DNA of 35,318 bases. Source: an uncultured Hyphomicrobiales bacterium (GTDB lineage: Bacteria > Pseudomonadota > Alphaproteobacteria > Rhizobiales > Beijerinckiaceae). A program made the position numbers and the translations under genes. Positions within the stretch are counted from its first letter, which is position 1; each line of letters opens with the position of its first letter. The stretch is from contig CAIUPE010000117.1 of assembly GCA_903900975.1 (NCBI GenBank), forward strand, positions 1-35,318, given 5' to 3'. Under the pieces are notes generated by a model. The model worked only from the letters and a program-made list of their open reading frames with translations. It was not told the DNA's origin and did not search any database. Positions 17,219 through 25,825 of this stretch are shown here, one piece after another.

Positions 17219-17320
17219 CTATGCGACGATGGGTTCGACGAATAAGCCCCATCGCCGCCTGTGATCATCTGTCCCTTTTCGAAACCACTCCCCCGACGTG
17301 TTGAGCGAAAGGACGACCCC

Positions 17321-17524
17321 ATGTCGAAGGACATTGAAACGCCGCCGCGTGCGTTACGCGGGTTTGCTGCAATGGATATTGAGCGCCGTCACGAAATAGC
17401 CCGCAAGGGCGGCGAGAGTGTGCCGAAGGAGAAGCGGAGCTTTTCGCGCGATCCCGAATTAGCAGCCGATGCCGGCCGAAAAGGCGGTCGTTATTCGCAT
17501 AGCGGGCCACACAAGGCGGAGTAA
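17321..17524 (+). CDS. KGG-repeat general stress protein
   Basis: This 67-residue hydrophilic protein starts at an ATG with AAAGGA eight bases upstream. It contains two KGG motifs (29-31 in EIARKGGESVP and 54-56 in AGRKGG) in the pattern of the con-10/GsiB stress-induced family (GFAAMD...KRSFS...LAADAGRKGG). Such proteins are small, charged and probably disordered, and are induced by desiccation, osmotic stress or stationary phase; their biochemical role is unclear. A consensus EcfG promoter upstream and the adjacent GSR genes fit this role. The gene converges on galE with a gap of only 5 bp. Confidence 0.85.
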   Translation: MSKDIETPPRALRGFAAMDIERRHEIARKGGESVPKEKRSFSRDPELAADAGRKGGRYSHSGPHKAE

Positions 17525-17529
17525 TCCCG

Positions 17530-18510
17530 TCACATGGCCGCTTCGTGCCTTTCCCAAGCCAGCGCGTGGGCAACAATGGTTTCCAGATCATCATATGCCG
17601 GAACCCAGCCCAGAAGCGTACGAAGTTTGGCACCCGTCGCAACGATTTCCGGCGGATCACCCGCGCGGCGTTCGGTAAAGGTGACCGGAAAATCGATGCC
17701 GGACACGCGTTTCACCGTTTTGATGACATCCATCACCGAATAGCCATGGCCATAGGCACAATTCAAGACAGTGCCTTGGCCGCCCGCCCGCATATAGTGC
17801 AGCGCCAAGCGATGGGCGCGGGCAAGGTCCGACACATGGATATAATCGCGGATGCATGTGCCGTCGGGTGTCGGGTAATCGGTACCGAACACGCTCATCC
17901 CGTCGCGCTTACCGGTTGCAGCCTCACTCGCGGTTTTGATGAGATGCGTAGCGCGCGGCGTCGATTGGCCCGTGCGGCCTTCGGGATCGGCTCCCGCGAC
18001 GTTGAAATAGCGCAGGATCATCGCGTTAAGCCCGTAAGCGCGGATAGCATCCTGCAGCATCCACTCGACCATGAGTTTGGAGCGGCCATAGGGAGAGACG
18101 GGGCTGGCCGGTGTTTCTTCGCTCACGGGCATATCGCGCGCCTCGCCATAAACGGCGGCTGTCGACGAGAAGATGAAGTCCTTGACCCCGCCATTCACGG
18201 CCGCTTCGATCAGGTTCCGTGCCTTTGACGTGTTGTTGAGATAATAGCCCAAGGGATCGGTCATGGAGTCGGGCACAACAATTTTGGCGGCGAAATGGAG
18301 TACGGCGTCGATGGCATGGGATTTGATGATTGTGCCGACAAGGCCTGTGTCGCCGATATCGCCTCGGATCAAGGTTACGTTGGGCGGAACCAAACGGGCA
18401 AAGCCGGTCGAAAGGTCATCAAGGACGATAACAGGTTCGCCGGTCGCCAAAAGGTCGAGTACCATGTGGCTGCCGATATAGCCGGCGCCGCCAGTGATCA
18501 AAGTCGGCAT
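17530..18510 (-). CDS. galE: UDP-glucose 4-epimerase
   Basis: The 326-residue protein belongs to the extended short-chain dehydrogenase family. It shows the NAD-binding GGAGYIGSH at 7-15, SSTAAVYG at 115-122 and the catalytic YGRSK (Tyr141, Lys145). It interconverts UDP-glucose and UDP-galactose for polysaccharide synthesis. The ATG at 18510 is preferred over an in-frame TTG six bases upstream because AGGAG sits seven bases before it. Length and motifs are normal. No EcfG box was found upstream, so its place within the stress cluster may be coincidental. Confidence 0.93.
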   Translation of the reverse strand: MPTLITGGAGYIGSHMVLDLLATGEPVIVLDDLSTGFARLVPPNVTLIRGDIGDTGLVGTIIKSHAIDAVLHFAAKIVVPDSMTDPLGYYLNNTSKARNLIEAAVNGGVKDFIFSSTAAVYGEARDMPVSEETPASPVSPYGRSKLMVEWMLQDAIRAYGLNAMILRYFNVAGADPEGRTGQSTPRATHLIKTASEAATGKRDGMSVFGTDYPTPDGTCIRDYIHVSDLARAHRLALHYMRAGGQGTVLNCAYGHGYSVMDVIKTVKRVSGIDFPVTFTERRAGDPPEIVATGAKLRTLLGWVPAYDDLETIVAHALAWERHEAAM

Positions 18511-18679
18511 ATCCAATCTCCTAAAGCGAATATGAAGGGGTAATGACGGCAGCAGACGCTAGGTAAGGCAGAGGGATTTTCCTAAACGCTCATCGACCTC
18601 GAGGCAAGCGAGCGAAAGGCTTTTCACCGTTCAATCGGAAGGCAGGGCCAGCGACCACATCCGCCGTGCGAGAAATTGT

Positions 18680-20437
18680 CTAGAGATGGACGAGTTCCCG
18701 TGTTTCCATAACAAAAGCGAACGCGCGCGGCCACGGGCAGCGCATTCGCCATTTGATGCCACCGGCCTGCGGACTTAATTCGGCAAAACCGCCGAGCAAT
18801 TGCGGAATGGAGCTCCCCAACATTTTAAGGCCAAAGCGTTTTTCGTTGAGGACAGGAATTTCGAACGTTCCGTCATCCTCCTGCCAGATAAAGAGAAAAC
18901 TACTTTTTCCGAAGAGGTCGGTTTCAACCCACCAGTCGACCGTAACCTTGCCGCGGGCAAGCGTGAGGGCGCCATGCTGAAGCGCGTTTTGAGCCAGTTC
19001 GTGGATTGCATTGCCAAGCACTTCGGCACATTGAGGAGGGGCTATGGTATCCAAGTTGGGTAGACTGATATGATCGAGGATGGCCGGATCAAGTATGGCC
19101 GCTTGAGTTTTCATAAGGGCCTTGACGGATGCCCCTTGCCAATCCTCTTTGATGATGACCTCAATCGAGCTGGAAATGGCTTGCTATCGGCTGGTTAATC
19201 GGTGTTCGAATTCGGCAGGAGAATGGCTTGTGCCGGACATACTGCGAGTCATCGCCGCAATCACCGTTACAAGATTTTGGCTGCGATGAACCAGCTCGTG
19301 GGCCATGACTTCCAATTTAATTTCGCGCGAACGGCGCTCGGTAATGTCCATGACCATGCCGGTCAATCCGATAACATGACCATGATTAAATATCGGATCG
19401 ATCTGCATCCATTTATGCGTCAATTTGCCTTGGAGCGTGTAGGACATTTCAACCTGCTGTCCGATGCCGGAGGCCAACACTTCTTTTTTGATTTTAATCG
19501 TATGGCGGGCGGCCTCGGGCGGTAAGAAGTCCTCGTCGCTTTTGCCGATCACGTCGGCGCTGATGCCCGCCTGTGTATTATGTACCCAAGAGCACAACAG
19601 ATCAACATTCTGGATAAACATCGTGATATTCGTAGCGCTCAGAGAGGATTTTCACAGGGTTTCCGTGCGTTCGAGTTTCGTCGAGTTTTGATCGGCATCG
19701 GATTGCAACCGGATATTGGTTACCGTCAGATCTTCCTGCTGCGCGGCGAGTGCGTTAACACGCCGACGATGCAAGAAAAAGAGGGCAACCCCGCAGATCA
19801 GCATGGAAGCATTGGCACCGGCAACCGCAAGATTCATCTTGGCCGATGTGTCAGAAAAATCGGCCGAGGCTGTCGTTGACGATGGTTCGGCAAAGGCCGT
19901 GATGGCGCCGATGGGGGTATAAAGTATTTCAGGGTTGAGCGATGAAAAAAGGGCGCGGTCTCCCCGCGCTTCCGGCTGATGAATGCCAACAGAAATGATG
20001 GCATGGTGGACGTTCAGGCCTTCCATCAACTGATTGATATCGTGCCGCATCGCTGGCTGATTTTCAACCGCAAGCGCTTTCGCAACTTCGCTAACGGTTG
20101 CATGAAAGATTGCATGGAGATCGTTGAATTCGTCGTCCCTGCCGCTATCAATGAAGCGACGCTCGGCGTGGTCGAGGGTTACGATGGCGGCGGTGAGTTG
20201 AAGCGCTGTTTGTTGCATCTGGCCGGCATGGGTAAACCGGTCAAAGGCCGTCGTATGCTCGTGCACAAGATAATAGCCATAAAGCGTTATGGCCAGAAGC
20301 GTCATTACGCCGGAAATGAAAAGGCTGTTCAAGAGGAGGCCCGTGCCGAACCGAGCCAATCGGGTTGATGTGCCTCCCACCTGCGGTTCGCGGCGTGCGA
20401 CCGGCTCTTGCGAAACATTGTTTGTCCATTCGACCAT
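18680..20437 (-). pseudogene. HWE/HisKA_2-type membrane sensor histidine kinase with two in-frame stops (probable PhyR kinase)
   Basis: One continuous frame of 586 codons is interrupted by TGA (19654-19652) and TAG (19186-19184), with no frameshift. In order it encodes a transmembrane segment (LLLNSLFISGVMTLLAI), a CHASE3-like periplasmic helical region, a second transmembrane segment (ASMLICGVALFFL), a PAS domain (DLLCSWVHN to GMVMDITERR), an H-box (ELVHRSQNL, Gln where HWE kinases usually have Lys), an N-box (HELAQNALQHGAL), a WWVE motif and a G-box (GLKMLG). Coding resumes sensibly after each stop (KSSLSATNITMF; QAISSSIEVIIKEDW). The ATG at 20437 has AGGAA upstream, whereas the ATG at 20485 lies inside the EcfG promoter. 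HWE/HisKA_2 kinases beside nepR-ecfG-phyR often phosphorylate PhyR, so this is its likely kinase. Readthrough of two different stops seems unlikely. Confidence 0.87.
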
Positions 20438-20468
20438 GTTCAGTTCCTGCGCCTTTGATCGGGTAAAT

Positions 20469-20493
20469 AACGCATGGCTGCACATTAAGTTCC
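20469..20493 (-). promoter_or_regulatory. EcfG promoter of the histidine kinase gene
   Basis: On the minus strand GGAAC (20493-20489), 16 bp, CGTT (20472-20469) matches the EcfG consensus exactly. Transcription would start near 20461, about 25 bp before the ATG at 20437. This ties the kinase gene to the GSR. Confidence 0.75.
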
Positions 20494-20501
20494 CAGTCGC
20501 C

Positions 20502-20532
20502 CAACGGCTAAAAAATATGGCACAAGCCGTTG
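20502..20532. promoter_or_regulatory. Inverted repeat between the kinase and hydrolase genes
   Basis: CAACGGCT (20502-20509) and AGCCGTTG (20525-20532) are perfect 8-bp arms separated by 15 bp, in the divergent region just upstream of the EcfG -35. It is a candidate regulator site with no known partner. Confidence 0.35.
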
Positions 20533-20594
20533 TCGGTCCTTGCTACGGATGCGTTGGGCTCGACAGTAGCCCGCCTTGGCGCGATAAGAACGGG

Positions 20595-21506
20595 ATGACA
20601 GAGGACCTTACTTTCGATCGCTCAGATGTCGGGCCACATGGCTCGGCTGTTTCGGTTAGCCCCTTGGTGCGCAGGCTTGTCGCCCCGAATGGCGGGCCGT
20701 ATACCTTCACGGGAACATGCACCTATCTCATCGGTCGTGATGATGTGGTCGTGCTTGATCCCGGTCCCGACGATGATGTCCAATTCGATGCGCTGGTAAA
20801 AGCCATCGGCGCGGCGCATGTCGCGGCCATTATCGTTACCCATACGCATAAAGATCATTCCCCCTTATCACGGCGGCTAAAGGCGCTTACAGCTGCGCCA
20901 ATTATCGGCTGCGCGCCCCATTATGCCGCCCGTGCGCTTGGCGCGGGGGAGGTTAATTTGCTCGATGCGTCCTCGGATCTGGATTATCAGCCGGACCGTG
21001 TGATGGGCGAGGGCGACAGGTTTGAGGGCAGGGACTTTCGGTTGGAGGCGGTGCCGACACCCGGACACACCATGAACCATTTGGCCTTTGCGCTTTTGGA
21101 AGAAAAGGCCCTGTTCTCGGGCGACCATGTGATGGCGTGGTCGACGAGTATTGTCGCTCCGCCCGATGGCTCAATGGGCGCGTATATGGCGTCGCTTGAG
21201 AAGTTGATGGGGCGGGATGAGGTGATCTATTGGCCCGGCCATGGCGGACCCGTGACAGAGCCCGCCCGGTTTGTGCGCGGGCTGTTGCACCATCGCCGCA
21301 TGCGCGCGACGACGATTACCGAGCGGGTAGCGGCAGGCGACCGCACGATTTCGGTGATTGTCGAGCGGCTTTATTCAGGGCTCGATCCAAAATTGAAAGG
21401 CGCTGCGGCACTCAGCGTATTCGCGCATCTTGAAGAACTGGTGGCGCGAGACGTGGTGAAAACGGAGCGCGAGGCGCGGCTTGGCGGCGAATATTGGGTA
21501 GGGTGA
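20595..21506 (+). CDS. Metallo-beta-lactamase-fold hydrolase (LACTB2-like)
   Basis: The 303-residue protein has the metal-binding THTHKDH at 82-88, then TPGHTMNH, FSGDHVMAW and PGHGGP, the ordered ligand motifs of the fold. A C-terminal winged-helix-like segment (VERLYSGLDPKLKGAAALSVFAHLEEL) is typical of the LACTB2/glyoxalase-II-like group. Members hydrolyse thioesters or phosphodiesters; the substrate here cannot be told. The ATG at 20595 is chosen because family homology begins there; the open frame extends further up only across the kinase promoter. It is convergent with the acyl-CoA ligase gene, 30 bp away. Confidence 0.88.
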   Translation: MTEDLTFDRSDVGPHGSAVSVSPLVRRLVAPNGGPYTFTGTCTYLIGRDDVVVLDPGPDDDVQFDALVKAIGAAHVAAIIVTHTHKDHSPLSRRLKALTAAPIIGCAPHYAARALGAGEVNLLDASSDLDYQPDRVMGEGDRFEGRDFRLEAVPTPGHTMNHLAFALLEEKALFSGDHVMAWSTSIVAPPDGSMGAYMASLEKLMGRDEVIYWPGHGGPVTEPARFVRGLLHHRRMRATTITERVAAGDRTISVIVERLYSGLDPKLKGAAALSVFAHLEELVARDVVKTEREARLGGEYWVG

Positions 21507-21516
21507 TTGATCGCAG

Positions 21517-21529
21517 CCGTCAATGACGG
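21517..21529. terminator. Small palindrome between convergent genes
   Basis: CCGTCA-A-TGACGG is a perfect palindrome in the 30-bp gap between the hydrolase and acyl-CoA ligase genes. It lacks a T-run, so its role as a terminator is weakly supported. Confidence 0.25.
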
Positions 21530-21536
21530 ACGAAAA

Positions 21537-23156
21537 TTACTCAAACCGAAAATCCTTAAACTGATCGCGCAGCGTCTTTTTTGAAATTTTCCCTGTCGCG
21601 GTGTGGGGAATTTCAGCGATAAACTGCACGTCATCCGGCATCCACCATTTGGCGATTTTACCCTGCATGAACGCCAATATATCTTCCTTCGACGGCGTGC
21701 GGCCCGGTTTGCACACGATCAGCAGTAAAGGCCGCTCATCCCATTTCGGATGAGCAATCCCGATGACGGCGGCTTCCGCCACATCCGCGTGGCCGACGGC
21801 TAAATTCTCAAGCTCGATGGAGGAGATCCACTCGCCGCCGGATTTGATGACATCCTTGCCGCGATCGGTAATGTTCATATAGCCGTTCGCGTCGATGGTC
21901 GCGACGTCGCCAGTATCGAAATAGCCGTCCGCATCGAGAATGTTTTCATCCAAACCAAAATAGGCTTTGGAGACGGCAGGCCCGCGCACCATCAGGCGGC
22001 CGAAGGTGGTGCCGTCCCAAGGGAGTGCCTTGCCATCGTCGTCGCAGATTTTCATGTCGACGGTGAAAGGGGCAAAGCCCTGCTTCTGTTTGAGGTCGTA
22101 GAGCGCCGCACCTTCAAGCGCCGCCGTTTCGGGTTTGGGCGTGCAAAAAGAGCCGAGCGGGCTCATTTCCGTCATGCCCCACGCATGCGAAACCGTAACG
22201 CCATATTTGGTCTCAAACGCTTCGGTAACCGCACGCGGGCAGGCCGAGCCGCCAATGGTGACGCGCTTTAAACGGGTAAGCCGCTCGCCGGTGCTTTCCA
22301 GATGCTGCAAAAGACCCAGCCAGACGGTTGGGACGGCGGCGGACATGGTAACGCCTTCGTCCTCGATCAACGAGAAGATCGACGCGCCATCAAGCTTCGG
22401 GCCGGGCATGACAAGGGCTGCACCCGTCATCGGGGCGGAGAAGGCGAGCGACCATGAATTGGCGTGGAACAATGGCACCACCGGCATCACCACATCGCGC
22501 GAGGAGAGCGCCAGATAATCCGGCATCGCGGCGGCCATGGCGTGCAACAGATTGGAGCGGTGCGAATAGACGACGCCTTTGGGATGCCCCGTGGTACCGG
22601 ACGTGTAACACATGCCAGCGGCGGTGTTTTCATCAAACGCAGCCCAACGGAAATCGCCATCGGCTTCGGCAATATAGTCCTCATAAGCGACCGCATTTTT
22701 AAGTGTGGTGTTCGGCATATGCGCCGCATCGGTGAAGATGACATAGCGCTCGATGCTGGGCAGGCGATCGGCTAATTTCTCGGCGAGGCCGACAAAGCTG
22801 AGGTCGAGGAACATTAACCGGTCAGCGGCGTGGTTGGCGATATAGATCAGCTGGTCTTCAAACAGGCGCGGATTGAGCGTGTGGTAAATCGCCCCAACGC
22901 CGGTAATGCCGTACCAGCTTTCAAGATGGCGGGCGGTGTTCCACGCAAGCGTTGCGACGCGATCCCCCATGCCGATGCCATCGCGCGCAAGGCGCTGGGC
23001 GAGCTGCAAGGAGCGTTGGCGGATTGCTTTGTAGGTCGTGCGATGAAGCGGCCCTTCCACCGAGCGCGACACCACCGCGCGGTTGGGATGCTGTACAGCC
23101 GCGTAATCAATCACGCGGTGGATCAGCAATGGCCAGTCCTGCATCAATCCGAGCAT
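21537..23156 (-). CDS. Acyl-CoA synthetase / AMP-dependent ligase (fatty-acid or methylthiopropionate type)
   Basis: The 539-residue enzyme belongs to the ANL superfamily. It shows the P-loop [16 protein letters not shown], the [10 protein letters not shown] acyl/AMP motif, [11 protein letters not shown], the hinge [16 protein letters not shown] and the catalytic Lys in ATGKISKK near the C-terminus. It activates a carboxylic acid with ATP and joins it to CoA. The start ATG ([11 protein letters not shown]) has AGGGAGA upstream and matches the usual N-terminus of the medium/long-chain and 3-methylthiopropionyl-CoA ligase group; the exact substrate is not readable. It lies downstream of the HAD phosphatase gene on the same strand, 158 bp apart. 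Confidence 0.92.
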   Translation of the reverse strand: MLGLMQDWPLLIHRVIDYAAVQHPNRAVVSRSVEGPLHRTTYKAIRQRSLQLAQRLARDGIGMGDRVATLAWNTARHLESWYGITGVGAIYHTLNPRLFEDQLIYIANHAADRLMFLDLSFVGLAEKLADRLPSIERYVIFTDAAHMPNTTLKNAVAYEDYIAEADGDFRWAAFDENTAAGMCYTSGTTGHPKGVVYSHRSNLLHAMAAAMPDYLALSSRDVVMPVVPLFHANSWSLAFSAPMTGAALVMPGPKLDGASIFSLIEDEGVTMSAAVPTVWLGLLQHLESTGERLTRLKRVTIGGSACPRAVTEAFETKYGVTVSHAWGMTEMSPLGSFCTPKPETAALEGAALYDLKQKQGFAPFTVDMKICDDDGKALPWDGTTFGRLMVRGPAVSKAYFGLDENILDADGYFDTGDVATIDANGYMNITDRGKDVIKSGGEWISSIELENLAVGHADVAEAAVIGIAHPKWDERPLLLIVCKPGRTPSKEDILAFMQGKIAKWWMPDDVQFIAEIPHTATGKISKKTLRDQFKDFRFE

Positions 23157-23248
23157 GCGCTTTTCTCCCTTGATACCCTGCCTGTGGCGACGGGCCTTTT
23201 GAGCGACAATACCGGAAGGGGCGCGGAAGGGAAGAGGAGCATGGTGTT

Positions 23249-23306
23249 GGACCGCGAGGCTCCTGCCTCGCATTCTTAAGAGCGCTGCCTAAGAGGCGCG
23301 CGGTCC
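23249..23306. other. Branched inverted repeat (candidate terminator or dispersed palindrome)
   Basis: GGACCGCG (23249-23256) pairs with CGCGGTCC (23299-23306). Inside are two smaller hairpins: GCGAGGC-TCCT-GCCTCGC (23254-23271) and GCCT-AAG-AGGC (23287-23296). It could fold as a three-way junction just after the HAD gene stop. It may end HAD transcription or be a dispersed palindromic element; no T-run follows. Confidence 0.4.
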
Positions 23307-23314
23307 GTATTTCC

Positions 23315-24016
23315 TTACAATCCCGCCACCAAAGCGGGCAGATCGGCAATCGACGCAATCACATGATCGGCGTGGGGTTCGAGCTCGGCGCGGCTGGCGG
23401 GGCCGCTTAATACGGCGATGGCCACGGCACCGGCTGCGCGTGCCGCGTGCAAATCATGCGTTGAATCGCCCACCAACGCCACCTCATGCGCAGCAAGGCC
23501 CGTATGGCGGGCGAACGCTTCCACCATGCCCGGATCAGGTTTGCGACCGTGACCGGAATCATGGCCGACGATGAAATCGAGATGCGGTACCAACCCCATG
23601 ATTTCGGCTTGCTGCAAGGCCGCGGCCTCTGAATCATTGGTGGCTATACCGAGCCGATAGCCCTTGGCAGCAAGGCCTGACAGGATAGCCAGCGGATCAT
23701 CAAGCTGAACGAGATATTCCGGTGCCAGCGCCATGAACAGCGTATTGATGTCGTCGCTGACGGCGGCATGGTCGCTCCGGCCCAGCGCTTCCGCCCAGAC
23801 GGGGCCAATCTCGTCGAGGGAGGCGGCAATCATCACAGAAGTGGGCCGGTAGCAACGCGTTTCGAGATCGTAATGGGTTACGACCATGAGCCGCTCAAAG
23901 GCAGCGTCATCGCCCCTCGCCATGGTTTTCATGACGTGATAGCCAGCAGCACCCCATGTCAAATCGAAATCGAGAAGTGTGCCGTCTTTATCAAACAGAA
24001 TAGCCTTAAGCGACAT
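23315..24016 (-). CDS. HAD-family phosphatase (phosphoglycolate phosphatase-like)
   Basis: The 233-residue protein has the four HAD motifs: nucleophile FDKDGT (Asp9, Asp11), ATNDSE near 125-130, Lys159 in GRKPDP, and VGDSTHD at 182-188. A helical cap lies between motifs 1 and 2. Such enzymes remove phosphate from small molecules such as 2-phosphoglycolate; the substrate is not determined by sequence. It is divergent from the small gene at 24203. Confidence 0.9.
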   Translation of the reverse strand: MSLKAILFDKDGTLLDFDLTWGAAGYHVMKTMARGDDAAFERLMVVTHYDLETRCYRPTSVMIAASLDEIGPVWAEALGRSDHAAVSDDINTLFMALAPEYLVQLDDPLAILSGLAAKGYRLGIATNDSEAAALQQAEIMGLVPHLDFIVGHDSGHGRKPDPGMVEAFARHTGLAAHEVALVGDSTHDLHAARAAGAVAIAVLSGPASRAELEPHADHVIASIADLPALVAGL

Positions 24017-24202
24017 GGGTTTTCCCGGGTTAGGGCAGCTTGAAATAATGGATGATACGGATTGATTTACTGTTCTTTAAGGGTGATGTCACAATAAATT
24101 GATTAAAATACATGTTTTTCTAGGTGCATTGCCATGATTTATCCATAAAGTAGGGTCTAATCGCGACACAGAATCGCAGCGAAAAGACCAAGGAGAGACG
24201 CC

Positions 24203-24400
24203 ATGTCCCAATCCAACAAGCCGACCCAGACGCAGATGAATGCTGCGATGTCGGGATCGAAACGCCCATCTTCCGCCTCAGCGCCGCACGGCTTTGGGCG
24301 TATCGGAATTCCGGCGGTTGCTGCGGCTGCCGAAATGCTCAAGACGAAAAAACCTGTCGAAAAGCCGGTCAGCACCTCGTTCTATCTCGGTAGCGATTAA
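24203..24400 (+). CDS. Small conserved-looking protein of unknown function
   Basis: The 65-residue protein starts with a strong ribosome site (AAGGAGA, eight bases before ATG), which makes it a real gene. It is polar at the start (MSQSNKPTQTQMNAAMSGSK), has a short hydrophobic stretch (GIPAVAAAAEML), and ends in YLGSD. There is no signal peptide or recognised domain. It ends eight bases before the histone-deacetylase-like gene and is probably co-transcribed with it. I do not recognise its function. Confidence 0.7.
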   Translation: MSQSNKPTQTQMNAAMSGSKRPSSASAPHGFGRIGIPAVAAAAEMLKTKKPVEKPVSTSFYLGSD

Positions 24401-24408
24401 GCCTGGTT

Positions 24409-25347
24409 TTGAGTACCCTTCTCGTTACGCATCCTTGCTTTGCCGGGCATCAGACGCCGTCGGGCCATCCCGAGCGGCCTGACCGTATTCTCGCGGTTGA
24501 CAAAGTGCTGTCTGATCCGCGCTTTGCCGCGCTGATCCGTGAAGAAGCGCCGGAAGTTGAGCTTGCGGCGGTGCTGCGCTGCCATCCTTCCGACTATGTG
24601 CATGCGATTGAAGAAGCTAATCCGAGGGACGGGTTGGTGCAGCTCGATGCCGACACTTCGATGTCGCCCGGCACGTGGGAAGCGGTATTGCGCGGTGCGG
24701 GTGCTGCGACGCGTGCGGTGGATGCCGTTTTAAAGGGCGAGGCCGACAATGCGTTTGCCGCCATTCGGCCGCCGGGGCACCATGCCGAAAAGCAAACGGC
24801 GATGGGGTTTTGCTTTGTCAACAATGCCGCAATTGCCGCCCGTCACGCCCAGAAGGTGCATGGCATTGGACGCGTTGCCATCGTCGATTGGGATGTGCAT
24901 CACGGCAATGGCACGCAGGATATTTTCTGGGGTGATGCGTCCGTGATGTATTGCTCCACGCATGAAATGCCGCTCTATCCGGGCACTGGCGCGAAAGACG
25001 AGCGCGGTGATTTTGACACCATCGTCAACGCGCCGTTGAAGGCAGGGGACGGTGGCGAGGTATTTCGCGATGCCTTCACTGGCCTGATTTTGCCGCGTTT
25101 AATGGCCTATCAGCCCGAACTCGTGATCATTTCAGCCGGATTTGACGCGCATTGGCGTGACCCCTTAGCCAATATCAATCTCGATGAAAGCGATTTTGCC
25201 TGGGCCACAGCGAAGCTGATGGATCTGGCTTCGAGCACAGCCGGTGGCCGCGTGGTTTCCGTGCTTGAAGGTGGCTATGATTTGAAGGGGCTCGCGGGTT
25301 CAGTCGGCGCGCATGTTGGCGTATTGATGGGCGGGGACGTGGGTTAG
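24409..25347 (+). CDS. Histone-deacetylase-family amidohydrolase (acetoin-utilization/acetylpolyamine amidohydrolase-like)
   Basis: The 312-residue protein carries the arginase/deacetylase-fold zinc site. His124-His125 are in PPGHHAEK, the zinc ligands Asp162 and His164 in WDVHHGNGT, and Asp246 in SAGFDAHWRD. Bacterial members deacetylate small molecules such as acetylpolyamines, or acetyl-lysines. The start is TTG, which gives the conserved N-terminus (STLLVTHP...GHPERPDR); no in-frame ATG upstream fits. The ribosome site lies in the end of the preceding gene, so translation may be coupled. The 3' end overlaps the convergent tacT remnant by 4 bp. Confidence 0.92.
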   Translation: MSTLLVTHPCFAGHQTPSGHPERPDRILAVDKVLSDPRFAALIREEAPEVELAAVLRCHPSDYVHAIEEANPRDGLVQLDADTSMSPGTWEAVLRGAGAATRAVDAVLKGEADNAFAAIRPPGHHAEKQTAMGFCFVNNAAIAARHAQKVHGIGRVAIVDWDVHHGNGTQDIFWGDASVMYCSTHEMPLYPGTGAKDERGDFDTIVNAPLKAGDGGEVFRDAFTGLILPRLMAYQPELVIISAGFDAHWRDPLANINLDESDFAWATAKLMDLASSTAGGRVVSVLEGGYDLKGLAGSVGAHVGVLMGGDVG

Positions 25348-25825
25348 GGCCGAGTAAGTGGCAAAAGGAGCGTCATCGGGGTGTTCCTACCTGCGATGAA
25401 GCCAAATTTTTCGTAAAATATTTTCGCTTCCTCTGACAGTGCATGAACAACAAGCCCTCGTATGCCAAGGATAGACGCGGCATGTTGGACCCTCAAAACA
25501 CCGTCTTTTAGCAAGGCTGTTCCAAGGCCTTGGCCTTGGAACAGCCTTGGTCGATCGCCAAGCGTCCTAATACTGCGACAGGAATAGGATCGGGCATGTT
25601 GCGCTTGAAAGTGCCGGTTGCCTCGGTCGATGCTATCGCGCCTGCTACCAGCGCATAATAGGCAACGACGCGGTTTGCGGCCGTCGTGACCACATAAGTT
25701 CTGGACGCGCCGCTGGTTTGATTGGAACGCGCGCGGCGGATCAGCCAATCATCCAAAACTGATACGCCGGAGCGAAAACCATCCACCTGATGCGCATCGG
25801 AGAGAGGCGCAGGTGGTTTCAACAT
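25344..25825 (-). pseudogene. TacT-like GNAT toxin with a frameshift
   Basis: TacT-type toxins acetylate the amino group of charged tRNAs. The first part, from ATG 25825 (MLKPPAPLSDAHQVDGFRSGV... to LGRLAIDQ), has the normal family N-terminus. The second part, in another frame, gives QGQGLGTALLKD (the acetyl-CoA loop) and GIRGLVVHALSEEAKIFYEKFGF. The switch lies at about 25520-25540, just before the acetyl-CoA loop, so the first-frame product cannot work. The start overlaps the antitoxin stop (TAATG). The shift falls in an 18-bp-arm perfect palindrome. A sequencing error is possible but would have to coincide with that palindrome. Confidence 0.83.
25512..25549. repeat. Perfect palindrome at the tacT frameshift
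   Basis: Two 18-bp arms (25512-25529 and 25532-25549) are exact reverse complements around a TT centre. One arm encodes the conserved GLGTALL region, and the other sits where the frame breaks. This looks like a quasipalindrome turned perfect by a template switch during replication. Confidence 0.85.

Noticed and set aside
18517-18679. EcfG promoter for galE
   Set aside because: No GGAAC on the minus strand lies at proper spacing from a CGTT in this gap.
18680-19114. Separate small ATPase-domain kinase gene
   Set aside because: It is in the same frame as the upstream kinase fragments and continues the HWE domain order, so it is the third piece of one broken gene.
18680-20437. Programmed readthrough or selenocysteine at the kinase stops
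   Set aside because: The two stops differ (TGA and TAG), there is no recognisable recoding element, and phyR beside it is also damaged, so decay is simpler.
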